Below are positions 8,669 through 18,408 of a stretch of DNA of 64,000 nucleotides, one piece after another. The first letter of the stretch is position 1. The number at the start of each line of letters is the position of its first letter. This DNA comes from Candidatus Defluviibacillus avedoerensis (GTDB lineage Bacteria; Pseudomonadota; Gammaproteobacteria; Burkholderiales; Burkholderiaceae_C), in NCBI GenBank assembly GCA_016703665.1, contig JADJBS010000012.1:81352-145351 (forward strand), read 5' to 3'. Made by a program: the position numbers and the translations under genes. Under the pieces are notes generated by a model that was given only the letters and a program-made list of their open reading frames with translations, ran no database searches and was not told the DNA's origin.

Positions 8669-8708
8669 AAACCCGCACGCTCCCTAGCGTAGCGGGTTTT
8701 TTATTTTT
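8669..8708 (+). terminator. Rho-independent terminator after tRNA-Thr
   Basis: AACCCGC-A-CGCT, a CCCT loop, then AGCG-TA-GCGGGTT form a stem with a small bulge, followed by TTTTTATTTTT. It lies 45 bases after the tRNA 3' end. Confidence 0.7.
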
Positions 8709-9067
8709 CAATCTACGATGCCCAACGGTACACCAATGTTTGCCGGGGAGCGTGAATGCGTCACAACATCTTATTCGCCAATGGTGGCAAGCTTGAAAGA
8801 CCTTACAACTGAAACGCTGTCTATCTCAGGTTAAAAACAGTATTTACCAGTGTATGGACTGGCAGCCAAAGTGAAAGGACATGTCTAGTGGACTACAGAC
8901 ACAGCATCAAGTCGGCGAATTGCGAGCTACAGATCCGACCACGGATCATAGGGACGATCAGTGTACGGCACGCCGTGTCATACACAATCATGTCAGCATG
9001 GGCTTACTTACGATGCCGGTATTGGCCTAGCGTGACGTAACCTGCCTTTGTAAAGCCATCAATTTGA
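8709..9067. other. Intergenic stretch without a recognised gene
   Basis: About 360 bases with no ORF that resembles a known family. It has a short inverted repeat around 8960-8982 (GTACGGCACGCCGTGTCATAC). I see no promoter or RNA fold that I can support. Confidence 0.4.
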
Positions 9068-9400
9068 TCAGAGGGACTGCATTTGAATTTTGAGGCGAAT
9101 TGAGTTAACCTCAAAACCCTTTTGGCAAAGTAGGGATTGCAGGGCGGGGAGCATTTGCCGGATTTTGGCGGCAGCTGCCGGGGTCTTGATGAGCAGGCAC
9201 CATTCGCTTCCATTGATCGGGCCGGCTGAAATGGCTGCCCTGAGGGGAGAAGGAAGCAAAGGTGCAATAGCCTGCAGGCGTGCTGCCGATTCCTGGGTAA
9301 GTTCTGACAGGTGCGCAAGGGTTGGCGAACCCATGGCCGCCTGTTGCACGCTCAATGCGAAATGGCTGCGTGTCACGCTGGGAGATTTTGGACGTGGCAT
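9068..9400 (-). CDS. DUF721/DciA-like protein
   Basis: 110 aa from the ATG at 9400. The frame runs further upstream to 9487, but that extension overlaps the divergent M23 gene and looks non-coding. The C-terminal half (SGP..GSEWCLLIKTPAAAAKIRQMLPALQSLL) follows the DUF721 pattern of a small alpha/beta domain with Leu/Ala repeats. DciA loads the DnaB replicative helicase in most bacteria. In Burkholderiales a short DUF721 gene sits beside an M23 peptidase and secA, exactly as here. The family assignment is moderate because the sequence is short and divergent. Confidence 0.65.
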   Translation of the reverse strand: MPRPKSPSVTRSHFALSVQQAAMGSPTLAHLSELTQESAARLQAIAPLLPSPLRAAISAGPINGSEWCLLIKTPAAAAKIRQMLPALQSLLCQKGFEVNSIRLKIQMQSL

Positions 9401-9436
9401 TGCAGTCTGTAAGTGGACGATTGAAGGCGAAAAACG

Positions 9437-10378
9437 ATGCAAGTGATTATCACGGACGCATGGCTGGCACGCACCAAGGCGATTCACCTTGGTGGATTGC
9501 AGCTGGTTGGAATTGGTTTAGGCATTCTGGTGTTGGTGTTGGTGCTTGCGGCCGGTCTGGCGAGCACCTTTGCCTCTTGGATTCCTGTGACTTTGGTGCG
9601 AGAGGACTTGACCCAGCGTGACCGCTACCTGCGCGAAAACCTTGACAGCATGGCCCGTAAAGTGGGCGAAATGCAGGCCCGGCTTATGCAGCTTGAGACA
9701 CTGGGCGAGCGTGTGTCTGGTCTTGCCGGACTTCCGGCTGCAGAAATCAAGAATTCCCCTGGCCGCGGCGGTGCGCTGGTTTCCGGTAAACCTCTCACCA
9801 TTGAAGAACTGCAGACCACTCTGGATGACCTTGAACGATTGACGGGGCAGAGGACTGATTTGCTCACGGTAGTGGAATCTCGACTTTTTGACCAGAAGAT
9901 CAAGACCATGATGGTGCCCACTCAGCAGCCACTTGCAGGCGGTACGCTGGGTTCATCGTTTGGCTGGCGTATCGACCCGTTCAACGGACGTTCTGCCTTG
10001 CACACTGGATTGGATTTTCAGGCGGACCCGGGAACACCCATTCAGGCAGCTGCCGGTGGATTAGTTGTGACCCAGGAATACCATCCTGCATATGGAAACA
10101 TGGTCGAGGTGGATCACGGGAACGATTTGGTGACACGCTATGCGCATGCATCGCGCGTATTCGTCAAAAAAGGCGATCTGGTTAAGCGTGGGCAGAAAAT
10201 CGCCGAGGTGGGCACTACAGGTCGATCCACGGGCCCCCATCTGCATTTTGAAGTGATGGTTCAGGGGGTCAATCAAGACCCGCAAAAATTCCTCTCCGCA
10301 GGGCGAAAAATTCCCGGTCACACTGGTGGATCCGCGCTTGCCAATGCATCAATTGGCACACCAGGCTTACGCAGGTAA
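9437..10378 (+). CDS. M23-family peptidoglycan metalloendopeptidase
   Basis: 313 aa. One transmembrane helix (about 18-38) near the N-terminus anchors it to the inner membrane, with the rest in the periplasm. A coiled-coil-like segment (about 50-150) precedes the LytM/M23 domain. The zinc ligands are visible in SALHTGLDF (HxxxD) and GPHLHFEV (HxH), so the domain looks catalytically competent. It could cut peptidoglycan cross-links during growth or act in envelope assembly. It lies upstream of secA in the same direction, an arrangement typical of the order. Confidence 0.9.
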   Translation: MQVIITDAWLARTKAIHLGGLQLVGIGLGILVLVLVLAAGLASTFASWIPVTLVREDLTQRDRYLRENLDSMARKVGEMQARLMQLETLGERVSGLAGLPAAEIKNSPGRGGALVSGKPLTIEELQTTLDDLERLTGQRTDLLTVVESRLFDQKIKTMMVPTQQPLAGGTLGSSFGWRIDPFNGRSALHTGLDFQADPGTPIQAAAGGLVVTQEYHPAYGNMVEVDHGNDLVTRYAHASRVFVKKGDLVKRGQKIAEVGTTGRSTGPHLHFEVMVQGVNQDPQKFLSAGRKIPGHTGGSALANASIGTPGLRR

Positions 10379-10510
10379 AATCAGCAGGTTTTGACTCCGC
10401 TCGCGCGATGCGGGACTTGGCAATTTAGTCGGGTGCCCCCAAGTGTCAGCATTAATTTAGGGATTTTGGCCACGGGTGGTGCGTTCAGCAGCATTTGTGG
10501 CCTGTTACGC

Positions 10511-13276
10511 ATGGCCACCAATTTCCTCACCAAAATCTTCGGCAGTCGCAACGACCGCCTGCTCAAAACTTACCGCCGCACAGTTGACAAGATCAATGCG
10601 TCGGAGACGTCATTTGAACAGTTGAGCGATGAAGAACTTCGAGCGAAGACCGAATCATTCAAGCAACGCGTCGTCGGTGGCGAGTCGCTCGACTCCATAC
10701 TGCATGAGGCGTTTGCTGTTGTCAGGGAGGGTTCCAAGCGCGTTATGAAGATGCGCCACTTTGACGTGCAGATGCTGGGTGGCATGTCACTTCACAACGG
10801 CAAGATCTGCGAAATGCGCACCGGTGAGGGCAAAACGCTGACGGCTACGCTGGCGGTATATCTGAATGCGTTGACTGGCAATGGGGTTCACGTGGTGACA
10901 GTCAACGACTATCTGGCCAATCGTGATGCGCAGTGGATGGGCGAACTGTACAACTTTCTGGGTTTGTCCGTTGGGGTCAATTTACCCAATATGCCGAGAG
11001 AAGAAAAGCAGGCGGCCTATAACGCTGACATTACATACGGCACGAACAATGAGTTCGGATTTGACTATTTGCGCGACAACATGGTGTACGAGGCTGTTGA
11101 CCGCGTTCAACGTGGTTTGAACTACGCCATTGTTGACGAGGTCGACTCGATCCTGATCGACGAAGCGCGGACACCTTTGATTATCAGTGGTCAAGCGGAA
11201 GACCACACGCAGATGTACCAGGCGATGAATCAGATCGCTCCCATCCTCACCCGGCAGGAGGGTGAGGCAGATCCTCACACGGGTGAAGGTATTACCAAGC
11301 CGGGAGACTTTACGCTGGATGAAAAGTCGCGCCAAGTTTACTTGACCGAGCAAGGGCATGAGCGTGCCGAGCAAATCCTGTTTGAGCGTGGGTTGATTGC
11401 TGAAGGCGCTACCCTGTACGATCCGGCCAATATCACGCTGGTGCACCATCTTTATGCGGCATTGCGTGCCCATCACCTCTACAACCGCGACGAGCACTAT
11501 GTGGTTCAGCAAGGTGAGCATGGAATGGAAGTCGTGATTGTCGACGAGTTCACCGGACGCTTGATGTCTGGGCGGCGCTGGAGCGACGGCTTGCATCAGG
11601 CTGTGGAAGCCAAAGAAGGTGTCCAGATCCAGGCCGAGAACCAGACCATGGCGTCAATCACGTTCCAGAACTATTTCCGCTTGTATGGAAAGCTGTCTGG
11701 CATGACCGGTACTGCTGACACAGAAGCCTATGAGTTCCAGGAGATCTATGGTCTTGAAACTGTGGTGATTCCGCCCAACCGCAAGAGCCAGCGGGACGAT
11801 CAGCTGGATCGCGTGTACAAGACCACGCGCGAGAAATACGAGGCTGCGATTGCTGATATTCGTGAATGTCATGAACGTGGGCAACCAGTTCTGGTTGGCA
11901 CGACATCCATCGAAAATTCGGAAGTCATTTCTGAACTGCTCAAGACCTCCAAACTCGATCATCAGGTCCTGAATGCCAAGCAACATGCCCGGGAGGCGGA
12001 CATCGTTGCGCAGGCAGGACGCCCAAAGATGATCACCATTGCCACCAACATGGCGGGCCGAGGAACCGACATCGTATTAGGCGGCAACGTTGAAAAAATG
12101 GTACACGGCGTTGAATCTGACACTACGCTTGATGAAAATGAGAGGCAGAAACGTATCGCGCAAGTGCGTGAAAGCTGGCTGAAAGACCACGAATTGGTAA
12201 AGTCTCTCGGTGGCTTGCGGATCATTGCAACAGAGCGTCATGAATCTCGCCGGATAGATAACCAGTTGCGTGGACGCTCGGGGCGCCAGGGTGACCCGGG
12301 ATCCTCTCGCTTTTACCTGAGCCTGGATGATCCCTTGATGCGGATCTTTGCTGGCGATCGTGTCAAAGCCATCATGGACCGGTTGAAGATGCCTGATGGT
12401 GAAGCCATTGAAGCGGGGATCGTATCTCGCAGCATTGAATCTGCCCAGCGCAAGGTCGAAGCACGTAACTTTGACATTCGGAAGCAATTGCTGGAATACG
12501 ACGATGTGTCCAATGACCAACGAAAAGTGATCTACCAGCAGCGGAACGACATTCTTGACGCCCAGGTGCTCACTGCGCAGATTGATTCGCTTCGCGAAGG
12601 CAGCATGACGGATCTGGTGCGCCAGTATGTTCCGGCTGAGTCGGTTGAAGAACAATGGAACATTCCGGCGCTTGAAAAGGTGCTGGCAGACGAATGGCAA
12701 GTGAATATGGACCTTCACTCCAAGGTTCAAGCTGCAGCAGCGATCACAGATGACGACATTCTGGAAATGGTGATTGCTGCGACCAATGAGAATTTCAGAG
12801 CCAAGGTGAATCAAATTGGCACGGAAAACTTCACGTCTTTCGAGCGTGTTGTGTTGCTTCAAAGCATTGATACCCATTGGCGAGAGCACCTGGCCTCGTT
12901 GGACTATTTACGCCAAGGCATCCATTTGCGTGGTTATGCCCAGAAACAGCCGAAGCAAGAATACAAACGTGAGGCTTTCGAGTTGTTTGGCCAACTGTTG
13001 GATTCGGTTAAAAACGAAGTTACCAAGGTCTTGATGACTGTCAAGGTTCAGTCAAGTGAGCAGATTGAACAAGCGGCTGAAGCCATGGAAGCCAAAGCAG
13101 AGCACATTGCCAACGTGACCTACACGGCGCCAACGGAAACCGGTGGCGTGGAGACAGTTGCGGATTCCACCTCGTCCAAACCTCCAGGGTATGACGGTCG
13201 TCGCGTCGGACGTAATGAGCCTTGCCCATGCGGAAGCGGCAAGAAGTTTAAGCACTGTCACGGCCAGCTGAGCTGA
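10511..13276 (+). CDS. secA: Preprotein translocase ATPase SecA
   Basis: 921 aa, the normal size in betaproteobacteria. SecA uses ATP to push unfolded preproteins through SecYEG. Visible features are the start MATNFLTKIFGSRNDRLLK, Walker A MRTGEGKT, Walker B in IVDEVDSILIDEARTPLIISG, TNMAGRGTDI, the RGRSGRQGDPGSS motif, and the C-terminal zinc/SecB-binding tail CPCGSGKKFKHCHG. The ATG at 10511 is chosen over the longer open frame (10391) because SecA proteins begin there. It is followed after 31 bases by argJ. Confidence 0.97.
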   Translation: MATNFLTKIFGSRNDRLLKTYRRTVDKINASETSFEQLSDEELRAKTESFKQRVVGGESLDSILHEAFAVVREGSKRVMKMRHFDVQMLGGMSLHNGKICEMRTGEGKTLTATLAVYLNALTGNGVHVVTVNDYLANRDAQWMGELYNFLGLSVGVNLPNMPREEKQAAYNADITYGTNNEFGFDYLRDNMVYEAVDRVQRGLNYAIVDEVDSILIDEARTPLIISGQAEDHTQMYQAMNQIAPILTRQEGEADPHTGEGITKPGDFTLDEKSRQVYLTEQGHERAEQILFERGLIAEGATLYDPANITLVHHLYAALRAHHLYNRDEHYVVQQGEHGMEVVIVDEFTGRLMSGRRWSDGLHQAVEAKEGVQIQAENQTMASITFQNYFRLYGKLSGMTGTADTEAYEFQEIYGLETVVIPPNRKSQRDDQLDRVYKTTREKYEAAIADIRECHERGQPVLVGTTSIENSEVISELLKTSKLDHQVLNAKQHAREADIVAQAGRPKMITIATNMAGRGTDIVLGGNVEKMVHGVESDTTLDENERQKRIAQVRESWLKDHELVKSLGGLRIIATERHESRRIDNQLRGRSGRQGDPGSSRFYLSLDDPLMRIFAGDRVKAIMDRLKMPDGEAIEAGIVSRSIESAQRKVEARNFDIRKQLLEYDDVSNDQRKVIYQQRNDILDAQVLTAQIDSLREGSMTDLVRQYVPAESVEEQWNIPALEKVLADEWQVNMDLHSKVQAAAAITDDDILEMVIAATNENFRAKVNQIGTENFTSFERVVLLQSIDTHWREHLASLDYLRQGIHLRGYAQKQPKQEYKREAFELFGQLLDSVKNEVTKVLMTVKVQSSEQIEQAAEAMEAKAEHIANVTYTAPTETGGVETVADSTSSKPPGYDGRRVGRNEPCPCGSGKKFKHCHGQLS

Positions 13277-13307
13277 TGGCATGTCAATCCGTTAGAGAAA
13301 GTTCGCC

Positions 13308-14537
13308 ATGCCTGTCAATTTGCCTGAACCCGTCGCCCGCGACTTGCACCCCGTTGATGGTGTGCGTATCGGCGTAATCGAGGCCGGTATCCGTAAGGCC
13401 AACCGTAAAGACTTGACCGTTTTTCTGTTGGACGAGGGCACTCATGTAGCAGGTGTCTTTACTCAGAACCGGTTTTGTGCGGCGCCAGTGCAGGTCTGTC
13501 GAGAACACTTGGCAAGCGGTGCATCGCCGCGTGCCTTGGTCATCAATACTGGAAATGCCAATGCTGGAACCGGCACCGACGGCTTAGCGCGCGCCCATCA
13601 AACCTGCTCTGCTGCAGCGACTGCGTTGGGGCTCACCCCCAACCAGGTGTTGCCGTATTCGACAGGCGTGATCATGGAGACCTTGCCAGTCGAGCGGATT
13701 TTGGCTGGTCTGCCCGCAGCGATAGCTGATGCCCATACCGATAACTGGCTCAAGGCTGCAACTGGCATCATGACGACTGATACAGTGGCCAAGGCCTTCA
13801 GTAAACAAATTAACCTGGGATCTGCAACGATTACTGTCACTGGCATTGCCAAGGGAGCGGGCATGATTCGTCCAAACATGGCTACCATGCTGGGCTTTAT
13901 CGCGACCGATGCTTGCATCGCTCCAGGCTTGATGGCTGGCTTGGTCAGTGATCTGGCAGAGGGGTCTTTCAATCGCATCACGGTGGATGGGGACACCTCC
14001 ACCAACGATTCTCTGACTTTGATTGCCAGCAACAAGGCCGCAAATTCGACTGTGACCGACATTAACAGTGCAGAAGGTCAATTGCTCCGATCTGCTCTGC
14101 TGAATGTTGCCCGCCAACTTGCCCAAGCAATCGTGCGTGATGGCGAAGGCGCAACTAAATTCATCGCAATCACGGTAGAAGGTGGTAAAACAGGTGAGGA
14201 ATGCCGTCAAGTAGCCTACGCTATCGCGCATTCACCGCTTGTCAAAACTGCTTTCTTTGCAAGTGACCCCAACCTGGGTCGTATCCTGGCTGCGGTGGGC
14301 TATGCGGGCATTGCCGATCTGGATCAAACACTGATCGATTTGTACCTGGACGAAGTGCAGGTCGCACTTAATGGTGGGCGCAACCCCGGATACCGAGAAG
14401 AAGATGGCCAACGGGTGATGAAGCAAAGCGAGATCTCTGTGAAGGTTAATTTAAGGCGTGGGAGTGCTACCGACTCGGTCTGGACTTGCGACCTCAGTCA
14501 TGATTACGTGTCTATCAATGCGGATTACCGTTCATGA
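13308..14537 (+). CDS. argJ: Bifunctional glutamate N-acetyltransferase/amino-acid N-acetyltransferase ArgJ
   Basis: 409 aa. ArgJ transfers acetyl groups between N-acetylornithine and glutamate in the cyclic arginine pathway. The proenzyme cleaves itself before the threonine of KGAGMIRPNMATML (Thr at about 192), giving alpha and beta chains that together form the active site. The DGDTSTNDS and SDPNLGRILAAVGYAG segments are well conserved. The stop overlaps the start of the next ATPase gene by four bases (ATGA), so the two are probably translationally coupled. Whether it has acetyl-CoA activity as well as ornithine acetyltransferase cannot be seen from sequence. Confidence 0.95.
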   Translation: MPVNLPEPVARDLHPVDGVRIGVIEAGIRKANRKDLTVFLLDEGTHVAGVFTQNRFCAAPVQVCREHLASGASPRALVINTGNANAGTGTDGLARAHQTCSAAATALGLTPNQVLPYSTGVIMETLPVERILAGLPAAIADAHTDNWLKAATGIMTTDTVAKAFSKQINLGSATITVTGIAKGAGMIRPNMATMLGFIATDACIAPGLMAGLVSDLAEGSFNRITVDGDTSTNDSLTLIASNKAANSTVTDINSAEGQLLRSALLNVARQLAQAIVRDGEGATKFIAITVEGGKTGEECRQVAYAIAHSPLVKTAFFASDPNLGRILAAVGYAGIADLDQTLIDLYLDEVQVALNGGRNPGYREEDGQRVMKQSEISVKVNLRRGSATDSVWTCDLSHDYVSINADYRS

Positions 14538-15403
14538 GTGATGCATTGGAACGTTTGCTTCTGCGTGCAGAGACCCTGATCGAGCGGATTGAATCGGTAT
14601 TGCCACAGGCGCTGACGGCGCCCGACTGGGCTGTTTCCGTGGCCTACCGTTACCGAAAGCGGTCCACCAGCCACGGCGTGTTGGAGCCTGTGCGCCACAT
14701 TGGCAATATGCGTCTGGATGACCTGCAGGAGATCGAGTCGCAAAAAGAAAAACTGCAGCGCAATACCGTGCAATTCGTTGAAGGCAAGCCGGCCAACAAC
14801 GTACTGTTGACGGGCGCCCGCGGCACCGGAAAATCTTCCTTAATCAAAGCCTGCCTCAATACTTATGCAGACTTGGGATTGCGTCTGATCGAGGTCGACA
14901 AAGCTGACTTGACTGACTTGCCCGACATTGTGGATGTGGTGGCTGGTCGGCCGGAGAAATTCATAGTTTATTGCGACGACCTCAGTTTTGAAGATGGCGA
15001 AGCGGGATATAAGGCGCTCAAGTCGATTTTGGATGGTTCCGTGGCGGCCAGTTCGCCCAATGTTCTGATTTATGCGACCAGCAATCGCCGTCATTTGTTG
15101 CCAGAGTACATGAAGGAAAACCTGAGCTACACCCACACCGATGATGGTGAGGTGCATCCTGGCGAGGCGGTCGAAGAAAAAATCTCTCTCTCGGAGCGCT
15201 TTGGCCTGTGGGTGAGTTTTTATCCCTTCAGTCAGGACGAATACCTCACCATTGTTCGCCAGTGGCTCATTTCCTTTGGCGTTAGCAAAGAGGCAGCGGC
15301 CGCAGCCCACCCAGAAGCGCTGGTGTGGGCGCTGGAGCGTGGCTCACGCAGTGGCCGGGTCGCGTATCAGTTTGCCAGAGACTACGCAGGCCGCCAGGGG
15401 TGA
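14534..15403 (+). CDS. DUF815-family AAA-type ATP-binding protein
   Basis: 289 aa. Walker A is ARGTGKSSLIKA (about 97-108), and a Walker B-like IVYCDDLSFEDGE follows at about 145-157. The N-terminal ~90 residues are helical. Members of this family are widespread in proteobacteria next to a Nudix gene and argJ, but have no agreed function. Cytosolic. It overlaps argJ by four bases upstream and the Nudix gene downstream, so it should be co-transcribed. Confidence 0.85.
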   Translation: MSDALERLLLRAETLIERIESVLPQALTAPDWAVSVAYRYRKRSTSHGVLEPVRHIGNMRLDDLQEIESQKEKLQRNTVQFVEGKPANNVLLTGARGTGKSSLIKACLNTYADLGLRLIEVDKADLTDLPDIVDVVAGRPEKFIVYCDDLSFEDGEAGYKALKSILDGSVAASSPNVLIYATSNRRHLLPEYMKENLSYTHTDDGEVHPGEAVEEKISLSERFGLWVSFYPFSQDEYLTIVRQWLISFGVSKEAAAAAHPEALVWALERGSRSGRVAYQFARDYAGRQG

Positions 15404-15885
15404 CTGCTAGCAGTACTACGTTGATTGCAGATGGCGATCAACCGCGAGTTGGTGGACATGACCGACCTCTGGTGGATGTGGCAGTCGGCATTCTTTTGCT
15501 GCAAGATGGTCGTTTTCTGATGACCTCCCGTCCGAAGGGCAAGGTGTATGCGGATTTCTGGGAATTTCCTGGTGGCAAGTTAGAAACCGGCGAGACAGTG
15601 TCCCAAGCGCTGACGCGCGAGCTCCAGGAGGAAGTAGGCATTGTTCCCACCCAAATTGAGCCATGGCGTCAAGAAAAGGTGGATTATCCTCATGCGCTGG
15701 TGTTGTTGCATTTTTGCAAAGTCACGTCATGGACTGGCGAACTGAAAATGCATGAAGGTCAGCAATTTGCGTGGCAGCAACTGCCCGTGCTTGTTTCGCC
15801 AGTTTTACCAGGCACGGTGCCAGTCTTACGTTGGCTGGCAGAAGAGCGGATTTTCACCGGCGCTACATATTTGGTCGCAAATTGA
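15400..15885 (+). CDS. MutT-like Nudix hydrolase
   Basis: About 161 aa from the GTG at 15400, which overlaps the stop of the DUF815 gene. The Nudix box GGKLETGETVSQALTRELQE plus EVGI fits GX5EX7REUXEEXGU. The upstream VDVAVGILLLQDGRFLMTSRP and WEFPGGKLE are typical of MutT, which hydrolyses 8-oxo-dGTP and so limits A:C transversions. Members with a short C-terminal extension are common. The start is uncertain: an in-frame start at 15325 lies inside the upstream gene, so the GTG is preferred. The substrate is not proven by sequence. Confidence 0.87.
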   Translation: MTASSTTLIADGDQPRVGGHDRPLVDVAVGILLLQDGRFLMTSRPKGKVYADFWEFPGGKLETGETVSQALTRELQEEVGIVPTQIEPWRQEKVDYPHALVLLHFCKVTSWTGELKMHEGQQFAWQQLPVLVSPVLPGTVPVLRWLAEERIFTGATYLVAN

Positions 15886-15928
15886 CTCGACTTGGCGAGC
15901 TGGTTAGCTGAATAACCACGGGACAAAT

Positions 15929-16126
15929 TTACTGCAGCAGAGGCGATGCATCAGGATCATCATCCTGCACGATAGGGCTGGGTAGTTTGAATTCCTCGTT
16001 GGCCCAAGCCCCCAGATCGGCGTTCTTGCAACGTGCACAACAAAAGGGGCGGTAGGGGTTGTCGCTTGCAAACCGACTGGGGCCTCTGCAAGCTGGGCAG
16101 CTGACTTCACGAACCGAGATCTCCAT
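15929..16126 (-). CDS. yacG: DNA gyrase inhibitor YacG, zinc-binding
   Basis: 65 aa. The zinc ligands CPAC (C11, C14 region) and CCARCKNADLGAW are visible. The family binds GyrB and inhibits DNA gyrase. The downstream tail is acidic (DDDPDAS). Start at 16126 (MEISVREVSCP). It is the last gene of the minus-strand series yacG-zapD-coaE-pilD-pilC-pilB, as read from left to right; transcription runs from pilB to yacG. Confidence 0.9.
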   Translation of the reverse strand: MEISVREVSCPACRGPSRFASDNPYRPFCCARCKNADLGAWANEEFKLPSPIVQDDDPDASPLLQ

Positions 16127-16134
16127 GGCTTCCT

Positions 16135-16890
16135 TCAGGCACAAAGGCTCAGGTCAAACGCGACGTCGTCAGCACACAGCCGCAAGCGCTCGTCTGCTTC
16201 TCGGCGCATCATGCGTACCGATACCATCAGGCGGTTACCGCTGATTTCAGGTACCAGACCGAATACAGGGTCAATTTGCAAACGCAGCAAATTAAAGCTA
16301 CGCCCTTGGGGAAGGTTTTGCATGAACTGGCCCCCCGTGGCAACAACCCGCTGCGGCGACCCTGCATCGCGCAGCAACTTGAGCAGCAGATACAAAGACT
16401 GGGCCAACGGTCCAAGCGTCGAAGACCACCGCTCGAGATCAGCACGCCGCATTGTTGCAGAGGACTGTTGCCAAGCAAAATACGATGGCAGGTCAAATTC
16501 GCAGGTTCCGCCGGGAATACCCACCCTTGCACGAATGCTCATCAACCATTCGTTTTCGGTCAGGGACTGGCCCGCTTTGCCAGGGAGGTTGTTCAAGTCT
16601 GTGAAGCATCCATCAATCTGGTTGATGACCCGGTCCAGAACAGCCTCGGAAATGGCAGGATTGCCACGAAAAGCGCTGAAAGACTGGCGCTGTCGGTCTA
16701 AATCTTTCAGTACGTCAGATTTCAAATCTGCACGTGCAGCAACTTCCATGACCTCAAAAATAGTAGCCAATGCGTAATGGTGGTCCAGCGCGTCGTCACG
16801 GGCGACCAGCGTTCCTAGGCGTCTGAACAGGTGCTCCAGGCGCAAGTAGGTACGGGTTCGTTCGTTAAAGGGGTATTCGTAAAGGATCAC
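16135..16890 (-). CDS. zapD: Cell division protein ZapD
   Basis: 251 aa, the standard length. It begins MILYEYPFNERTRTYLRLEHLF, the hallmark of the family. ZapD binds the C-terminal peptide of FtsZ and bundles its filaments. The protein is mainly alpha-helical in the first part, followed by a beta-rich domain (LPSYFAWQQ...). It sits between yacG and coaE, with a 4-base overlap with coaE, a conserved order. Confidence 0.93.
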   Translation of the reverse strand: MILYEYPFNERTRTYLRLEHLFRRLGTLVARDDALDHHYALATIFEVMEVAARADLKSDVLKDLDRQRQSFSAFRGNPAISEAVLDRVINQIDGCFTDLNNLPGKAGQSLTENEWLMSIRARVGIPGGTCEFDLPSYFAWQQSSATMRRADLERWSSTLGPLAQSLYLLLKLLRDAGSPQRVVATGGQFMQNLPQGRSFNLLRLQIDPVFGLVPEISGNRLMVSVRMMRREADERLRLCADDVAFDLSLCA

Positions 16891-17534
16891 TCAACAGTTC
16901 CATCAGGCGCGTAACAGGATGATAGCCCGAACGCAAAAGATAACTGGTCAATGTGGTCATAGAGCGCGCGCAGACTGAGTCCAACGTTAAACACCACGAA
17001 ATCGGCTGCCGCCAGTCTAGCTGGGCGACTGGCCTGCGCCGAAATGATGCCTTCCACGGTTTCAGGACTTAACTGGTTTCGTTCAACGACCCGGGCAATC
17101 TGCACTTCGGATAGGCAGTCCACTACAAGCACCCTGTCAACTTGACTGCGCCAACGGCCAGACTCTACTAACAGAGGGACATCAAAGACCAGGCAATGAG
17201 CGCCTTGATCTATGGCCTTCAGCGCCTCTCGCTCGGTTTCCTGTCCGACCAGCGGGTGAATGATGCTTTCAAGTTTCAGCTTGGCTGTCTTGTCCTTAAA
17301 GATAAGTTCACGCATGCGCTGGCGATCTAGCGCGCCGGTCGAGGTGACAAAGTCATGACCAAACTGCTGTGCAATGAGAGCCATCGCAGTCCCCCCTGAG
17401 GCAGTCACAGACTGTGCGATGGTATCTGCATCAATTACCGCTGCGCCATGATAGGCCAAGCGGGCAGCAACTGTTGATTTTCCGCTACCGATTCCACCCG
17501 TGAGACCTAAGCGCCAGACGCTAGTACGGTTCAT
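16887..17534 (-). CDS. coaE: Dephospho-CoA kinase
   Basis: 215 aa. Walker A is GLTGGIGSGKST near the N-terminus, and the IDADTIAQ segment follows. CoaE phosphorylates the 3'-hydroxyl of dephospho-CoA, the last step of coenzyme A synthesis; coaD, which acts just before it, lies at 27264. The ATG at 17534 is chosen because it lies ten residues before the P-loop strand; the 17555 start would overlap pilD more. Confidence 0.94.
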   Translation of the reverse strand: MNRTSVWRLGLTGGIGSGKSTVAARLAYHGAAVIDADTIAQSVTASGGTAMALIAQQFGHDFVTSTGALDRQRMRELIFKDKTAKLKLESIIHPLVGQETEREALKAIDQGAHCLVFDVPLLVESGRWRSQVDRVLVVDCLSEVQIARVVERNQLSPETVEGIISAQASRPARLAAADFVVFNVGLSLRALYDHIDQLSFAFGLSSCYAPDGTVE

Positions 17535-17544
17535 TCTTGGGGAC

Positions 17545-18408
17545 TCACAAGCCAATGGCCTTCAACAGAGACTGGGGACCAAAAAAGAGTGCGACGAATC
17601 CGGCACCCGCCAGAAATGGTCCAAAAGGAATCGGTTGCCCCTCCTGCAAGTGCTTGGTCAGTTTCATGCCAATACCAACGACAGCACCAATGAGCGATGA
17701 AGCCAAAACGACTGGGACCAGCGCATGCCACCCAAACCACGCTCCTAAGGCGGCAAGAAGCTTGAAGTCGCCATAGCCCATGCCTTCCTTGCCTGTCAGC
17801 AGTTTGAACGCCCAGTACACACTCCAAAGGCTCAAGTAGCCGCCCACCGCACCCCAAATAGCATCGGCGAGCGGAACTACCGTCCAGTGCAGTGCGGATG
17901 CAATCAATCCACCCCACAAAAGAGGTAATGTGAGGTCATCTGGCAGCAAGGTTGTGTCCAGATCAATCAGGGCCAAAGTCAGGAGCACTGCGCAAAAGCC
18001 GAACCAGGCTACACCCGCCAGGCTCAAGCCCCACCGGTGCGCGCAATAGGCGGCAAGGGCAGCCCCCAGCAATTCCACCGCAGGATAGCGCAAACTGATG
18101 TGAACCCCGCAGGCAGAGCAGCGTCCTCGAAGGAAGATATAACTAACGACCGGGATATTTTCGTACCAGGCAACCGCATGCCCACATTTGCCGCATCGCG
18201 ATCGCGGTGTGACCAAGTTAAAAGTATCAGTCGCCAAGTTTGGTGTTGCCATGGAGTGGTTAGTGATAGCTGCTGCTTCGCGCTCCCACTGCAACTCCAT
18301 CATTCGGGGCAGGCGGTAAATCACCACATTCAGAAAACTTCCAATCATCAAGCCGAAAATGGCTGCCAAGCCCACGCCCAGCATGCCGTCAAGTTCTTGC
18401 AGCATCAA
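17545..18408 (-). CDS. pilD: Prepilin leader peptidase/N-methyltransferase PilD
   Basis: 287 aa polytopic inner-membrane enzyme. The tetra-cysteine zinc site (CGKCGHAV and CSACGVHIS) lies in the first cytoplasmic loop. The two catalytic aspartates appear in LIDLDTTLLPDDLT and in GYGDFKLL (GxGD). It cleaves the leader of type IV prepilins and N-methylates the new N-terminus, and may also serve type II secretion pseudopilins. It overlaps pilC by four bases. Confidence 0.95.
   Translation of the reverse strand: MMLQELDGMLGVGLAAIFGLMIGSFLNVVIYRLPRMMELQWEREAAAITNHSMATPNLATDTFNLVTPRSRCGKCGHAVAWYENIPVVSYIFLRGRCSACGVHISLRYPAVELLGAALAAYCAHRWGLSLAGVAWFGFCAVLLTLALIDLDTTLLPDDLTLPLLWGGLIASALHWTVVPLADAIWGAVGGYLSLWSVYWAFKLLTGKEGMGYGDFKLLAALGAWFGWHALVPVVLASSLIGAVVGIGMKLTKHLQEGQPIPFGPFLAGAGFVALFFGPQSLLKAIGL

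Noticed and set aside
9401..9487. Longer start for the DciA-like protein
   Set aside because: The extension overlaps the start of the divergent M23 gene and adds no family-like sequence.
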